64,000 bases of DNA, taken from CALOCN01 sp942491735. Lineage in GTDB: Bacteria > Eisenbacteria > RBG-16-71-46 > JABDJR01. Of the stretch, positions 34,601 through 44,000 are shown in pieces (the stretch's first letter is position 1; the number at the start of each line of letters is the position of its first letter). The position numbers were made by a program, and so were the translations under genes. The stretch covers positions 100,815 to 164,814 of the forward strand of contig CALOCN010000013.1 of NCBI GenBank assembly GCA_942491735.1, written 5' to 3'. The notes beneath the pieces were generated by a model. The model made no database searches. It was not told the DNA's origin and was given only the letters and a program-made list of their open reading frames with translations.

Positions 34601-35746
34601 CTAGTCATTGGACTGCGCCTCGTCCAGCAGGTCGCGAAACAGCGCCACCACCGCGGGGTCCTCGGCGTCCTTGGACTTGAGGTACTCGGCGAACAGCTCC
34701 TGGGGCGCGCGTCCCATGCGCCCTTCGGTGGGCGCGGGGGTGGCGACCCGAGGCTGCACGCGCACGTCGACCGCGTTGGGCAGGAGCTCGCGCACCTCGT
34801 CGGCCAACCCAATCCGTGCCGGCTCGGTGACCTGGACCAGGAGATACGCATCGCCCAGGTCGTCGACCATGGAGGCGAGCGCTTCCAGCGACCCCTTCAC
34901 CTTGCGCAACCGGCGCCCGGAGGTGAGCGGCAGGACGTCCACCTCTGCCGGCTTTCCGGGAAGGGCCGTGACCAGGTTCACGCTGGAGGGGTTCTCGGTC
35001 TCGCCGAAGTCCAGCTGGATGGGGCTTCCGCTGTACCAGATGGGGCAGGCGCCGGGGATCTGCTGCGCGCGATGCAGATGCCCCAGCGCCACGTAGTGCA
35101 GCCCGGCCGGAAACGCGGTGCCGGGAATGCTGTAGTCGAAGATAACGTGCGCCGAGCGCTCTCCCCCGCCCATCACTCCACCGTGAACCATCCCATGAAC
35201 CAGGATGAGGTTGACGGCGTTCTTATCAGTAACATTGGTGAGTGCGGAGATGATGCGCTCGGCGCGTGCGGCGTAGGCCTGCGAGTGCTCGGCCGAGTCG
35301 TGATCCATGAGATCGGCGGCCTTGACGATGCCGCGCTTGGAAAGAAAAGGAAGCAGGGCCAAACGCACCGAGGTCCCGTCGCGGGCCTCCAGGGTGAGCA
35401 CGCCGCCCTCATTGGGTGGGCGCACGTCGTGCGCGGTGTGCACGCCCCCCATGTCCAGGAGCGGCTTCACCGCGCCCAGACGGCGCGGGTTGTCGTGGTT
35501 GCCCGAGATGAGCACCACCTGGGCGCCGGTCTCGCGCAGGTCCAGGAGGGCGCGGTAGACCAGGGCTTCGGCCTCCGGGGTGGGGGCCGGGGTGTCGAAC
35601 AGGTCCCCGGCCACCAGGACGAAGTCCACCGCGTGTTCGCGGGCCAGGCCGGCGATCTCGGCCAGCACCGCGCGGTGTTCGTCGGCACGGCTGTGTCCGC
35701 GCAGGGTCTTGCCCACGTGCCAGTCGCCGGTGTGCATGAGTTTCAT
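34601..35746 (-). CDS. sbcD: SbcD/Mre11-type nuclease subunit
   Basis: 381 residues. All phosphodiesterase motifs are present: HTGDWHVGKTL, VAGDLFDTPAP, ISGNHDNPRRL, LVHGMVHG and ALGHLHRAQ. The capping and C-terminal region is normal for SbcD (LDFGETENPSSVNLV), ending PAVVALFRDLLDEA. It forms the Mn-dependent nuclease with SbcC. Its ATG overlaps the herA stop by 4 bp (ATGA), so translation is coupled. Confidence 0.93.
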   Translation of the reverse strand: MKLMHTGDWHVGKTLRGHSRADEHRAVLAEIAGLAREHAVDFVLVAGDLFDTPAPTPEAEALVYRALLDLRETGAQVVLISGNHDNPRRLGAVKPLLDMGGVHTAHDVRPPNEGGVLTLEARDGTSVRLALLPFLSKRGIVKAADLMDHDSAEHSQAYAARAERIISALTNVTDKNAVNLILVHGMVHGGVMGGGERSAHVIFDYSIPGTAFPAGLHYVALGHLHRAQQIPGACPIWYSGSPIQLDFGETENPSSVNLVTALPGKPAEVDVLPLTSGRRLRKVKGSLEALASMVDDLGDAYLLVQVTEPARIGLADEVRELLPNAVDVRVQPRVATPAPTEGRMGRAPQELFAEYLKSKDAEDPAVVALFRDLLDEAQSND

Positions 35747-37443
35747 GAGAGCCCCTCGAACGGATCGTCGGGACCCGCCGAGGCCCGGTTGGGATCGGCG
35801 CCGGCTTCGCTGCCTCGGGTGGCCCAGGACGGAAAGGGAAACTGCGCCACGAGTGGGATGGGCAGTTCGGGCTGGGTGAGGATCATGGTGCCCGGCTTGC
35901 TGATGGTGGCGCGTTGGCGAAAGACGGCGGGGAGGAAGCCGTACTCCTCGCGCGCGGCCTCGGCCGAGTCCAGACGACCCACCACCCGCAGCGACGAGTT
36001 GGCGATAATGCGCCGCTCCACTTCGCTCGCGGTCTGCTGGGCGCCAATGAGGATGATGCCCAGGGAGCGGCCGCGCTCGGCCACGTCCAACAGGGTTTCC
36101 TTGATGGGGCTCGAGCCTTCGCGCGGGGCGTACTTGTTGAGCTCGTCCAGGACCACGAACTGGAGGGGGCGCGCCTGGCCGCTGCGTTCCTTCTCCTGGA
36201 AGGTCCGTCGCAGGGTGACCCCCACCACGAACCGCTTGGCGCGGTCGTTGAGGTTGTGGATGTCGATGACCGTGACCTGGCGGTCCTGACGAATGCGGTG
36301 CTTGGCCGCGTTGGCGATGTCGCCGCGGATGAGGTGCTCCACGTGGTGGATGACGCTGGTCAGGCGGCGGACGAACGCGTTGGCGGTGCCGGCGGTGATG
36401 GAGCGCCCGGCCCAGGCGTCGCGGGTGGAGTCCTCCGAGACCTGGTTGGCGATGTGCTCGGCGAGGTCGCGGAAGGTACGCAGGGTGAGGGCCGAGCCGT
36501 CCTCCTGGGTGAAGACGACCGCGCCGTCGTCCAGGCCCTGGGCCTCGCGCAGGCGGAACATGACCTGATGGATGACCAGGGTGTACTGCTGGCGATCGTC
36601 CTCGGCGTCGGCGAACAGGAACGGGAGCAGGTCGTCGCGGCAGAACTCGGCCAGGGTCCAGAAGAAGGAGGTCACGCCCTGGTGGCGGGTGGCCACATCG
36701 GGGACCGCGTTCTGCGCGCCGCGGCGGGGCGGGGCCCAGAACTCCACGCTCTCGAACGGGCCGGGGGTGAGCCCCAGCCGGGCGTAGCGGTCACGCTGCT
36801 CGTCGGTGAGCTTGATGTTGGGACGGTCCAGGAAGAGGAGGTCCTCGCCCTTGACGTTGTAGATGAGGGCCTTGGTGTTGAGCGCGTCGGCGGCGATGGC
36901 GCCCGAGTTGAACAGGCTGTAGAGGAGGAAGCTGGCGTAGGTGGTCTTGGTGGCCACGCCCGAGATGCCGCTGATGTTGACGTGGGCGCCGCGGGAACCG
37001 TCCAGGAACTCCATGTTGGCGAAGAGCGGCTCGCCGTCGCGGGAGAGACCGATCGGGAGGCGCTGCTCCATGCCGTCGAAGAAGAGGGCCTGGTCGCGGT
37101 CGTCGCCGGTGGCGCGGTGGACCGGCTCGCCGGGCAGGGGCGGGACAAAGATCTCCGGCTCGAACCGGGTGGCCAGGACCTTGGCGGTGCGGGAGACCTC
37201 GGCGGGGAGGATGCCGTCGCTGATGAGGAAGACGTCCGAGTCGAACCGGGCTCCCTCGTGGCGGGCGCGGATCTGGGTGACCATGCCGTAGATGCGCACG
37301 GTCTGGCCGTCCGGGAGCTGGCGCTCGAGGGCGACCACGTCGTCCAGTTGGAGATAGCTGTCTTCCGCGATCGCGACCCAGAACTCGAGCGGGGTCGCGT
37401 CCTCGGTGCCGACCACACGGCCGACGACGGGGGAATCGGTCAT
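35743..37443 (-). CDS. herA: HerA-like DNA translocase ATPase
   Basis: 566 residues from ATG 37443, with GGAGGAG upstream. The N-terminal HAS-barrel (VVGRVVGTEDATPLEFWVAIAEDSYLQLDDVVAL) and the ATPase core (HVNISGISGVATKTTYASFLLYSLF; LQFVVLDELNKYAP as Walker B; GIILIGAQQTASEVERRI; NSSLRVVGRLDSAE) identify the HerA/FtsK-like family. The P-loop reads GISGVATKT, with Thr in place of the last Gly before Lys, a variant also known in bacterial relatives. HerA pumps DNA and drives NurA nuclease. First gene of a four-gene end-resection operon with a 230-bp leader region before it. Confidence 0.85.
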   Translation of the reverse strand: MTDSPVVGRVVGTEDATPLEFWVAIAEDSYLQLDDVVALERQLPDGQTVRIYGMVTQIRARHEGARFDSDVFLISDGILPAEVSRTAKVLATRFEPEIFVPPLPGEPVHRATGDDRDQALFFDGMEQRLPIGLSRDGEPLFANMEFLDGSRGAHVNISGISGVATKTTYASFLLYSLFNSGAIAADALNTKALIYNVKGEDLLFLDRPNIKLTDEQRDRYARLGLTPGPFESVEFWAPPRRGAQNAVPDVATRHQGVTSFFWTLAEFCRDDLLPFLFADAEDDRQQYTLVIHQVMFRLREAQGLDDGAVVFTQEDGSALTLRTFRDLAEHIANQVSEDSTRDAWAGRSITAGTANAFVRRLTSVIHHVEHLIRGDIANAAKHRIRQDRQVTVIDIHNLNDRAKRFVVGVTLRRTFQEKERSGQARPLQFVVLDELNKYAPREGSSPIKETLLDVAERGRSLGIILIGAQQTASEVERRIIANSSLRVVGRLDSAEAAREEYGFLPAVFRQRATISKPGTMILTQPELPIPLVAQFPFPSWATRGSEAGADPNRASAGPDDPFEGLS

Positions 37444-37490
37444 TGGTTCTCCTCCGGGAGCCGAACCCGCGGGAAAAACAAGATGTCGAA

Positions 37491-37507
37491 TTTAGCTGAA
37501 TGCTAAA
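37491..37507. promoter_or_regulatory. inverted repeat TTTAGC-N5-GCTAAA in the herA leader
   Basis: A perfect 6-bp inverted repeat (TTTAGC, TGAAT, GCTAAA) lies 48-64 bases upstream of the herA ATG in an AT-rich patch. It could be an operator for the repair operon. It does not match the GAAC-N4-GTTC or CTGT-N8-ACAG LexA boxes. Confidence 0.35.
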
Positions 37508-37623
37508 AGTGTCTAAGATCCTTGGGAGAGCAAGGTGGGAAGCGTTGCGTGTCTGCTAATCAAGATATCCACAGTCGTTTAACCGGTTTCCGCAACGGGG
37601 CAGCTTGCTCAACCCGCCGGTTG

Positions 37624-37653
37624 GTTGTAGCATTCCGCACACAGCGAAGTCAA
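37624..37653 (-). promoter_or_regulatory. possible promoter upstream of herA
   Basis: On the minus strand, TTGACT (37653-37648) and TACAAC (37629-37624) are separated by 18 bases, 5/6 and 4/6 to sigma70 consensus. This would give a leader of about 180 bases. The spacing is acceptable but the distance is long, so the call is weak. Confidence 0.3.
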
Positions 37654-37673
37654 CGAAAACTCGATTTTTTCGC

Positions 37674-38168
37674 TCAGGGTTGAAGTCTGGGCTTTTCGTT
37701 GAGCAGCTCATTTGGTGTGATGGCCTTGGCGGTCCGAGCAGCCCGGATCAGGGTCTCGTAACGGGCCAGCGGCTCCTTGGGGCCAATACGAAAACGAGGG
37801 TGACCCAGCTCATGAATCTCGGCCCCGCTGAAATCGTGCTCGTCCAGGACGGCGTCCCGCGCCGCGTCAATGCGCGGGAGAATGATCTCCAGGGTGAGGG
37901 TGCGATCGCCCGGGTTGGGGCGGTGGAGCCCCGCATAGTTCTTGGAAATGCGCGAGCGGCGCAGGTGGATGGGGAGGCTGAACGCGGCCACGCGATCGCG
38001 GATCCCCTCCCAGTTCTGGGTGTGGCAGCGGCCATCCAGGCCCCAGCAGGCAAGGGCAAGACGGGTGCCCACCTGGGCCAGGCCGGGCTTGGCATCGGCA
38101 AAAAAGCCGTCCAGAACGCGCTCGCGGAACGTATCGCGGGTGAAGATGCCTTCGGTCTCGACGGTCAT
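37674..38168 (-). CDS. protein of unknown function beside the repair operon
   Basis: 164 residues from ATG 38168, with GAGGGGG upstream. The sequence is helical at the N-terminus (FTRDTFRERVLDGFFADAKPGLAQVGTRLALACWGLDGRCH) and beta-containing in the middle (DRTLTLEIILPRIDAARDAVLDEHDFSGAEIHELGHPRFRIG). The HELGH string resembles a zinc metallopeptidase HExxH, but there is no surrounding helix pattern, so I do not call a protease. No signal peptide. It lies upstream of herA on the same strand with a 230-bp gap that holds herA leader sequences. Confidence 0.6.
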   Translation of the reverse strand: MTVETEGIFTRDTFRERVLDGFFADAKPGLAQVGTRLALACWGLDGRCHTQNWEGIRDRVAAFSLPIHLRRSRISKNYAGLHRPNPGDRTLTLEIILPRIDAARDAVLDEHDFSGAEIHELGHPRFRIGPKEPLARYETLIRAARTAKAITPNELLNEKPRLQP

Positions 38169-38242
38169 GCGATCCCCCTCTTCCCGGCTGAACCTAGCAG
38201 GGGGGCGAAGCGGGCAACAAGCGGAACCACGGGGGGGCGCGG

Positions 38243-39265
38243 GTGAGCGACGGCAAATCCATTCGGGGGAGCGTGGAGGGGGTGCGCCCGGGGCAGCCGG
38301 AGCTGGCCGACTGGCTGGAGCAGGTGAACGCGGCCGGGCCGGTGGAATGGGTCCAGGCGCTGGGGGACGAGGTGGAGGCGCTCATGAGCGGGGGGGACCT
38401 GGAAACCGCGGTGCGGCTCCTGGAACAGGCGACGGGGCCGTCGAGCCCCATGTTCCCGGCGTTGACCGGGCCCAAGGGGAAGCAGCTGGGGGCGCGGGTG
38501 CGGGCGGCGCGGGAGGGGGCGTTGGGCGAGGCGGACCCGTGGTGGGAGGCGCGGCTGGAGGGGTTGCTGGCGGTATTGGACCAATGGGTCCGCTACAAGC
38601 GGGTGGTGCGCAAGCGGGTGCCGGCGGCGGAGCCCAGGGACCGGACACTGGGGGATCTCTCGGACTCGGACACCTTCTATCAGAACTGGGTTCTGCAGCC
38701 GTTTCGCCAGAATCTGCGGCGGCTATTGGAAGACCGGAAAATTTCCCGGAAACAGTTCTGCGAGGACATGGGGATCTCCCAGGCATACCTGTCGCAGATC
38801 CTGCGGGGGATCCGCAGCCCGTCCCTGAGCCTGGTCAGCGACGTGTCGCGCGTGCTGGAGATCCACATTGGGCGCCTGTTCGCGGTGCAGCACGCAACGA
38901 CCACGGCCAGCGGCGCGACACCGGAGCCGGGCGACACCCGGCGCTGGTACCCGGGGAAAGTGGGCCGGCCGTACGCGGCGTTGGAGGCGCACTACCAGCT
39001 GGTGTTCTATCCCGGGCCGGCGGTGCCGGAAGAGAAGATCCCCGCGCGATGTCATTTGATAGTGGACTCGGAAAAGCGAGAACCCAGGGCGGAAATTCGG
39101 TATGTTCTGCGGATGCCGGACGGGAGGCTGGTGGTGGCGTCGGTGTTGGGGGGGGCGGTTGGGGAGAGAGGGAGGTTCGTGGGGGTGATGGGGGAGACCG
39201 TGGAGGTTGGAGGGGAGGGGGCGGTGAATTTGGGGAGGGTACGAGGGGTTTTGGTGGAGTACTGA
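38243..39265 (+). CDS. XRE-type helix-turn-helix regulator at the BREX boundary
   Basis: 340 residues from GTG 38243. The N-terminal ~150 residues are helical with no named domain. Residues ~153-215 are a cro/C1-type HTH: FRQNLRRLLEDRKISRKQFCEDMGISQAYLSQILRGIRSPSLSLVSDVSRVLEI. The C-terminal ~110 residues are beta-rich and end in Gly/Val-rich strands (VVASVLGGAVGERGRFVGVMGETVEVGGEGAVNLGRV). It is 21 bp upstream of the DUF1232 gene and in the same orientation as the BREX genes, so it is a good candidate regulator of the locus. It is not a WYL-type BrxR. Confidence 0.75.
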   Translation: MSDGKSIRGSVEGVRPGQPELADWLEQVNAAGPVEWVQALGDEVEALMSGGDLETAVRLLEQATGPSSPMFPALTGPKGKQLGARVRAAREGALGEADPWWEARLEGLLAVLDQWVRYKRVVRKRVPAAEPRDRTLGDLSDSDTFYQNWVLQPFRQNLRRLLEDRKISRKQFCEDMGISQAYLSQILRGIRSPSLSLVSDVSRVLEIHIGRLFAVQHATTTASGATPEPGDTRRWYPGKVGRPYAALEAHYQLVFYPGPAVPEEKIPARCHLIVDSEKREPRAEIRYVLRMPDGRLVVASVLGGAVGERGRFVGVMGETVEVGGEGAVNLGRVRGVLVEY

Positions 39266-39286
39266 GGGAAACCTGGGAGGTGTCAC

Positions 39287-39838
39287 ATGGCTGAAAGCAA
39301 GCGGAAGAAGAGCGCCGGCAAGAAGAAGGCGGCCAAGAAGAAGACAGCCAAGAAGAGCCCGGCGAAGAAGCCCGCGAAGAAGCCGGCGAAGAAAGCGAAT
39401 GCAGCCAAGGCGAAACGGGCCAAGAAGAAGTCAGTGACAAAGTCACTCTCAACCGACCAGCTGAAGTCGCTGTACAGTCGCTTCAAGAAGGCCATAGAGG
39501 GCGTCGACAAGGACGATGTTGGATACGCAGCGAGAAAAGGCCAGACAAAGATAAATGCACTCGTTCGTAAGCGACCTGCTCCTCTTAAAGAACTCTGGAA
39601 CTATATTGTTCTCATGGTTCAGCTGCTCAACGATTACGTCCGCGGCAACTATCGGGACGTGCCCAGGAAGGATATTGCCGCTATTACCGTTGCCATCATA
39701 TATCTTGTGATGCCGCATGACCTGATACCGGATTACATCCCGGTTGTGGGCTATGCCGACGACGCAGCGGTCATTGAGTTTGCCCTAAACTTGGCACGCG
39801 AGCACCTGGATGCCTACGCAGAGTGGCGAGAGGTATAG
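39287..39838 (+). CDS. DUF1232 (YkvA-like) membrane protein with histone H1-like Lys/Ala tail
   Basis: 183 residues. The first ~50 residues are almost only Lys, Ala, Pro and Ser (KKSAGKKKAAKKKTAKK; KKPAKKPAKKANAAKAKRAKKK), like the C-terminal tail of histone H1 and bacterial AlgP/Hc1-type proteins, which bind DNA without sequence specificity. The C-terminal half carries DUF1232: RKDIAAITVAIIYLVMPHDLIPDYIPVVGYADDAAVI, a hydrophobic hairpin with the conserved DLIPD. The gene sits between the XRE regulator and brxA, 55 bp before the latter. A role in attaching DNA to the membrane is possible but inferred. Confidence 0.75.
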   Translation: MAESKRKKSAGKKKAAKKKTAKKSPAKKPAKKPAKKANAAKAKRAKKKSVTKSLSTDQLKSLYSRFKKAIEGVDKDDVGYAARKGQTKINALVRKRPAPLKELWNYIVLMVQLLNDYVRGNYRDVPRKDIAAITVAIIYLVMPHDLIPDYIPVVGYADDAAVIEFALNLAREHLDAYAEWREV

Positions 39839-39893
39839 GAGCGCTGGAGGTTGTGGCCGGGATGAATCCTTGGTCTCTTGGAGTTTCACTACC

Positions 39894-40484
39894 GTGATCT
39901 ACAAAGCGACCATCGGAAGCACCCCGCTGCGTCTTCGGGAGAGCCGCATCGTTGCGGCTCTGCTCTTGAAGAACGTGAGTGAAGAAGATTGGAGGGCACA
40001 GGTGATCGACCAGGACGTCCTCCAGCTTGGTCGCCGCGTAACGATCACCAGGAGCGCCAATATCATCCGTGCGCGACTTCAGGCGATGGGGTCCCAGATC
40101 TGGGAAATGGTCCGTGACGGCGACCGGCCTCTGGCGACACAGGCCGCGTTCGCCGGCGCGGTCAAGCACAGCAGGCTCCTGGGCGACTTCATGGATCTCA
40201 CCATTCGAGAGCAACGCGCGCTCTTCTCCGTCCAACTCAACAACCCGATGTGGAGCGACTACATCGCTGGCTGCCGGGGCCGTGACCCCGAAATGCCGCA
40301 CTGGAGCGAGGGTACAATCAACAAGTTACGTTCAGTCGTCTTCTCGATGCTCGCCGAGGCCGGATACCTCCAAGACACAAAGAGTCTTCAACTCCAGACC
40401 GTCTTCGTGGATGAGACGCTCCGCTCCTGCCTGCAAGACCAAGACGAGAAGTACGTGCTGCGCTGCTTGGAGGTAATGGAGTGA
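39894..40484 (+). CDS. brxA: BrxA (DUF1819), BREX component
   Basis: 196 residues from GTG 39894, giving the usual N-terminus IYKATIGSTPLRLRESRIVAALLL; the 28 codons upstream would overlap the DUF1232 gene. Core features of DUF1819 are visible: the L-R-x-x-E-S motif, an N-terminal winged-helix-like region (ADVIRARL-type segment TRSANIIRARLQAMGSQIWEMV), and the C-terminal SMLAEAGYLQD. BrxA binds DNA and is required in many type 1 BREX systems. Its stop overlaps brxB by 4 bp (GTGA). Confidence 0.85.
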   Translation: MIYKATIGSTPLRLRESRIVAALLLKNVSEEDWRAQVIDQDVLQLGRRVTITRSANIIRARLQAMGSQIWEMVRDGDRPLATQAAFAGAVKHSRLLGDFMDLTIREQRALFSVQLNNPMWSDYIAGCRGRDPEMPHWSEGTINKLRSVVFSMLAEAGYLQDTKSLQLQTVFVDETLRSCLQDQDEKYVLRCLEVME

Positions 40485-41092
40485 GTACCCAGCTCGCAAG
40501 TCGGCTCGACCAGATCCTGCCGCGCGTCACAAGCCCAGGCTTCCTATCCAGCGAAGGCATCGGGAACGAGATTGCCTGCTACATCTTCGATTACGCGGCG
40601 GATGATGAGCTGAGCGTCCGCGACCACCTGAGCTGGATGCTTACCCACATCGAGAGCCATCACGGCGAACTCAAAGTGCTGCATCTCAATCTGTTGGATG
40701 TCGTCCTCGCGTACTTGGAGAAGCGCGGCTTGCTGGACAAGACCCTGAAGATGCAGGAGACGAAAGACACGGCCTCGGTTCTGCGGGCCCTCAAGGGCCC
40801 TCTGTCGGCGGAGAAAGTCCGTGACTTCATCGCCGCCGAACACCAGCCTGCGGACTATGACCTGGTTTTCCTTTCCGGGGTTGGTAGCGTGTGGCCGATG
40901 CTGCGCGCCCACAGCCTCTTGAACTGCCTGCACACAATCATGAGGCATACTCCGCTCGTCATGTTCTATCCGGGAAGCTTCGACGGGACAACCTTGAGGC
41001 TTTTTGGACGGATCGCGGGCACTAAATCGAAGCCGGGAGCCAAGCCGTACTACCGCGCATTCACCCTGGTTCCCCACGGGAAAGAATCATGA
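40481..41092 (+). CDS. brxB: BrxB (DUF1788), BREX component
   Basis: 203 residues from GTG 40481. DUF1788 features are clear: LASRLDQILPRVTSPGFLSSEGIGNEIACYIFDYAADDEL, LLDVVLAYLEKRGLLDK, YDLVFLSGVGSVWPMLRAHSLLNCLH and PLVMFYPGSFDGTTLRLFGRI. The biochemical role is unknown, but it is essential in characterised type 1 systems. Coupled to brxA and brxC by 4-bp overlaps at both ends. Intact, in contrast to brxC that follows. Confidence 0.9.
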   Translation: MSTQLASRLDQILPRVTSPGFLSSEGIGNEIACYIFDYAADDELSVRDHLSWMLTHIESHHGELKVLHLNLLDVVLAYLEKRGLLDKTLKMQETKDTASVLRALKGPLSAEKVRDFIAAEHQPADYDLVFLSGVGSVWPMLRAHSLLNCLHTIMRHTPLVMFYPGSFDGTTLRLFGRIAGTKSKPGAKPYYRAFTLVPHGKES

Positions 41093-44000
41093 AGATCCAA
41101 GACCTGTTCGAGCGTGACATTCATCGGCCTATCAACGGGGTGGTCAAAGCGGACCAGCTCGATGAGTCGTCTATCTGGCAGGAACTCGATGAGTTCGTTG
41201 TTACCAAGGAACTTGCCAAACACATCGACGATCTGGTGGCCGTGCTGTTGTCCACTATCGAGTCCAAGTCCGTTACGGCGGACAAGAACGGCATCTGGGT
41301 GTCGGGGTTCTTTGGCTGTGGAAAGTCGCACTTCATCAAGGTCCTGTCGTACCTGCTCGAGAACAAGGAGCATTCCTACGGTGGGCCAGCAGCGCAGGGC
41401 CGTCGAGTTCTTCGAGGACAAGCTCGACGACGCCATGCTCTTCGCCGATCTGAAGAAGGTCGTGGCCGCCTCCACCGACACGATCCTCTTCAACATCGAC
41501 AGCAAGGCCGACCACAGCGCCGGCCGCGATGCCCTATTGCGGGTGTTCCTCAAGGTCCTCAACGAGAAGCAGGGCTACAGCGGCGATCACCCCCACATCG
41601 CCCACATGGAGCGTCACCTCGACGAGAAGGGACAAGCTCGAGGTCTTCCATGCCGCGTTCGAGCGCGAGGCAGGTGCGCCCTGGATCCAGGAACGTGATG
41701 CATGGGAGTTTCATCGGGACCAGGTCGTCGCCGCGCTCATGGAAGCCCTGGGTCAGAGCAAGGAGTCCATGCAGAAGTGGGTCGACGGTGGCGAGGAGAA
41801 TTTTTCTTTGACCGTCGAGAACTTCGCCAAGTGGGTGAAGCGCTACCTAGATGGCCGAGGCGACAAACACCGGATCATGTTCCTCGTGGACGAGGTCGGC
41901 CAGTTCATCGGCAACGACACCCACCTCATGCTCAACCTGCAGACCATCACCGAGCAGCTCGGAACGGTCTGCAAGGGCCGCGCCTGGGTGGTGGTGACCT
42001 CGCAGGAAGACCTCGACGCCGTGCTCGGCGATCTCAAGAGCACCAAGCAGCACGACTTCTCGAAGATCCAGGGACGCTTCAAGACCCGTCTCTCGCTCTC
42101 GAGCGCCAACGTCGACGAGGTCATCAAGGAGCGCCTGCTCGACAAGACCGAACCCGGTGCAGCCGCGCCGCTGGCCGCGGCCTACGAGGGCAAGCACGAC
42201 ATCCTGCGCAATCAGCTCTCGTTCGTGAACGCGGGCATGACGTTCAAGACCTACGTCGACGCCGAGGACTTTGCGGCCTGCTACCCCTTCGCCGCCTATC
42301 AGTTCACCCTGGTCCAGAAGGTCTTCGAGTCGATCCGCAAGGCGGGCGCCACGGGCCTGCATCTGTCCCAGGGCGAGCGCTCCACCCTCGATGCCTTCCA
42401 GAGCGCAGCGAAGCAGATTGGCGAATCAGAGATCGGCGCGTCTGGTGCCGTTCTATCGCTTCTATCCAGCCGTGGAGGGCTTCCTCGACACCGCGGTCAA
42501 GCGGACGATCGACCATGCCGAGGACAACCACGCACTCGAAGCCTATGACGCCACGATTCTCAAGGACCTATTCCTGATCCGCTACATCGATGAACTTCCT
42601 GGCAGCGTGGACAACCTGTTGACTCTGTGTGTCAGTGAGATCGACACGGATAGGCTGGCACTGCGCAAGACTATCGAAGAGTCTCTGGCACGGCTCGAGA
42701 GCGAGACCCTCATCGCCCGCAACGGCGATCTCTACTTCTTCCTCACCAACGAAGAGCGCGACATCGGGCGCGAGATCAAGACACGTCGGTTCCCATCGGG
42801 TGCCGAGGAGCGGGAGCTCGGCAAGCTGCTCTTCGAAGACATCCTGGGCGACATCCGCAAGCACACCTACAGCGTCAACGGGGTCGCGACTTCCGCTTCA
42901 CGCGCCTCTGCGACGATCACCCGGTCGGAATCAAGCTCGAGGGCAACCTCGAGGTCGCCTTCGTCAGCCCCCTGGGCGACGACTTACGGAGTTCAGCGAT
43001 GACGCCGCTGCATCCTGCACACCAGCAGTGAGCAGGGGCGCGTGCTGATCCGTCTGCCCGATGATCCCGACCTGGGGCGTGAGCTGCGGGCCTATCTCCA
43101 GACCGAGTCCTACGTCAAGACCAAGCACACGGGCTCCCTACCGGAGGCCACCAAGCGCATTCTCAGAGATCGCAGTGACGACAACCGTACGCGGCGTCGC
43201 CGGATCGTGGAGAGCCTGAGGCGCATGCTGAGCAATGCGACCTACTACGCCAGTGGGCAGAAGCTCACGGACCTAGGCGGCGGCGATCCCAAGGAGGCCT
43301 GGGCGAGGCGCTGGAGTACCTGATCCAGAACGCCTATCCCAAGATGGCCTACATCGAGCATCTTCATTCCAATCCCCAAGCAGGAGATCCAGAAGCACCC
43401 TGCGCGCGAACGATTTCGAGCAGGTGGCGCTCGACTGGAGCACGCCCGAGTCCAACCCCAGGCCCTGGAAGATCTGCGCGAGTACATCCGTCTCTGTGCA
43501 AGCAAACAAGCAAGCAGATCGTGCTCCACGATCTCATCGAAGAAGCGCTACGGCGAGCGCCCCTACGGGTGGCCGGAGGCTGGAGGTTGTGCTTCTGGTG
43601 GCGCGGCTCGCCGTGCTCAAGGAGATCACTCTCCAGGTGCCGAGCGGAAGGCGCTTGCCGCTCGACCAGGCCTACGACCACCTCACCTCCAAGAACAAGC
43701 AGCGCAAGGTTGTGATTCAACGGCGAGAAGCAGCCAGCGGCACGGTCGTCAAGGACGCCCAGTCACTGGGGAAGGACCTCTTTGCCAAGCAGGGGCCCGG
43801 ACGCGAGAAGGAGGAACTGTTCACCTTCCTGCAGGGGAAAGCTCTTGTCGGCTGGAAGGATGACCTGGCCAAGTACGAGCCCCTGGCCAAGACCGGGACC
43901 TATCCCGGGGCTTGAAGGAGATCGAAGCCGGTCGGTTGTATCCCTGAGAAAGTTCGTGGAGGAGACCGACTCGGCGAAGTTCCTGAGCCGCTTTGTTGAG

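Noticed and set aside
31514..36289. Plus-strand ORFs of 650 and 936 codons across nurA, sbcC and sbcD
   Set aside because: They are antisense shadows; the minus-strand proteins have all catalytic motifs.
37565..37573. Possible DnaA box (ATATCCACA) near herA
   Set aside because: A single imperfect copy without further boxes, dnaA/dnaN genes or an AT-rich unwinding region does not support an origin.
37674..38168. HELGH as a zinc metalloprotease site in the 164-residue protein
   Set aside because: It follows a turn and is not within a predicted helix, and no third ligand is visible, so the match is probably chance.
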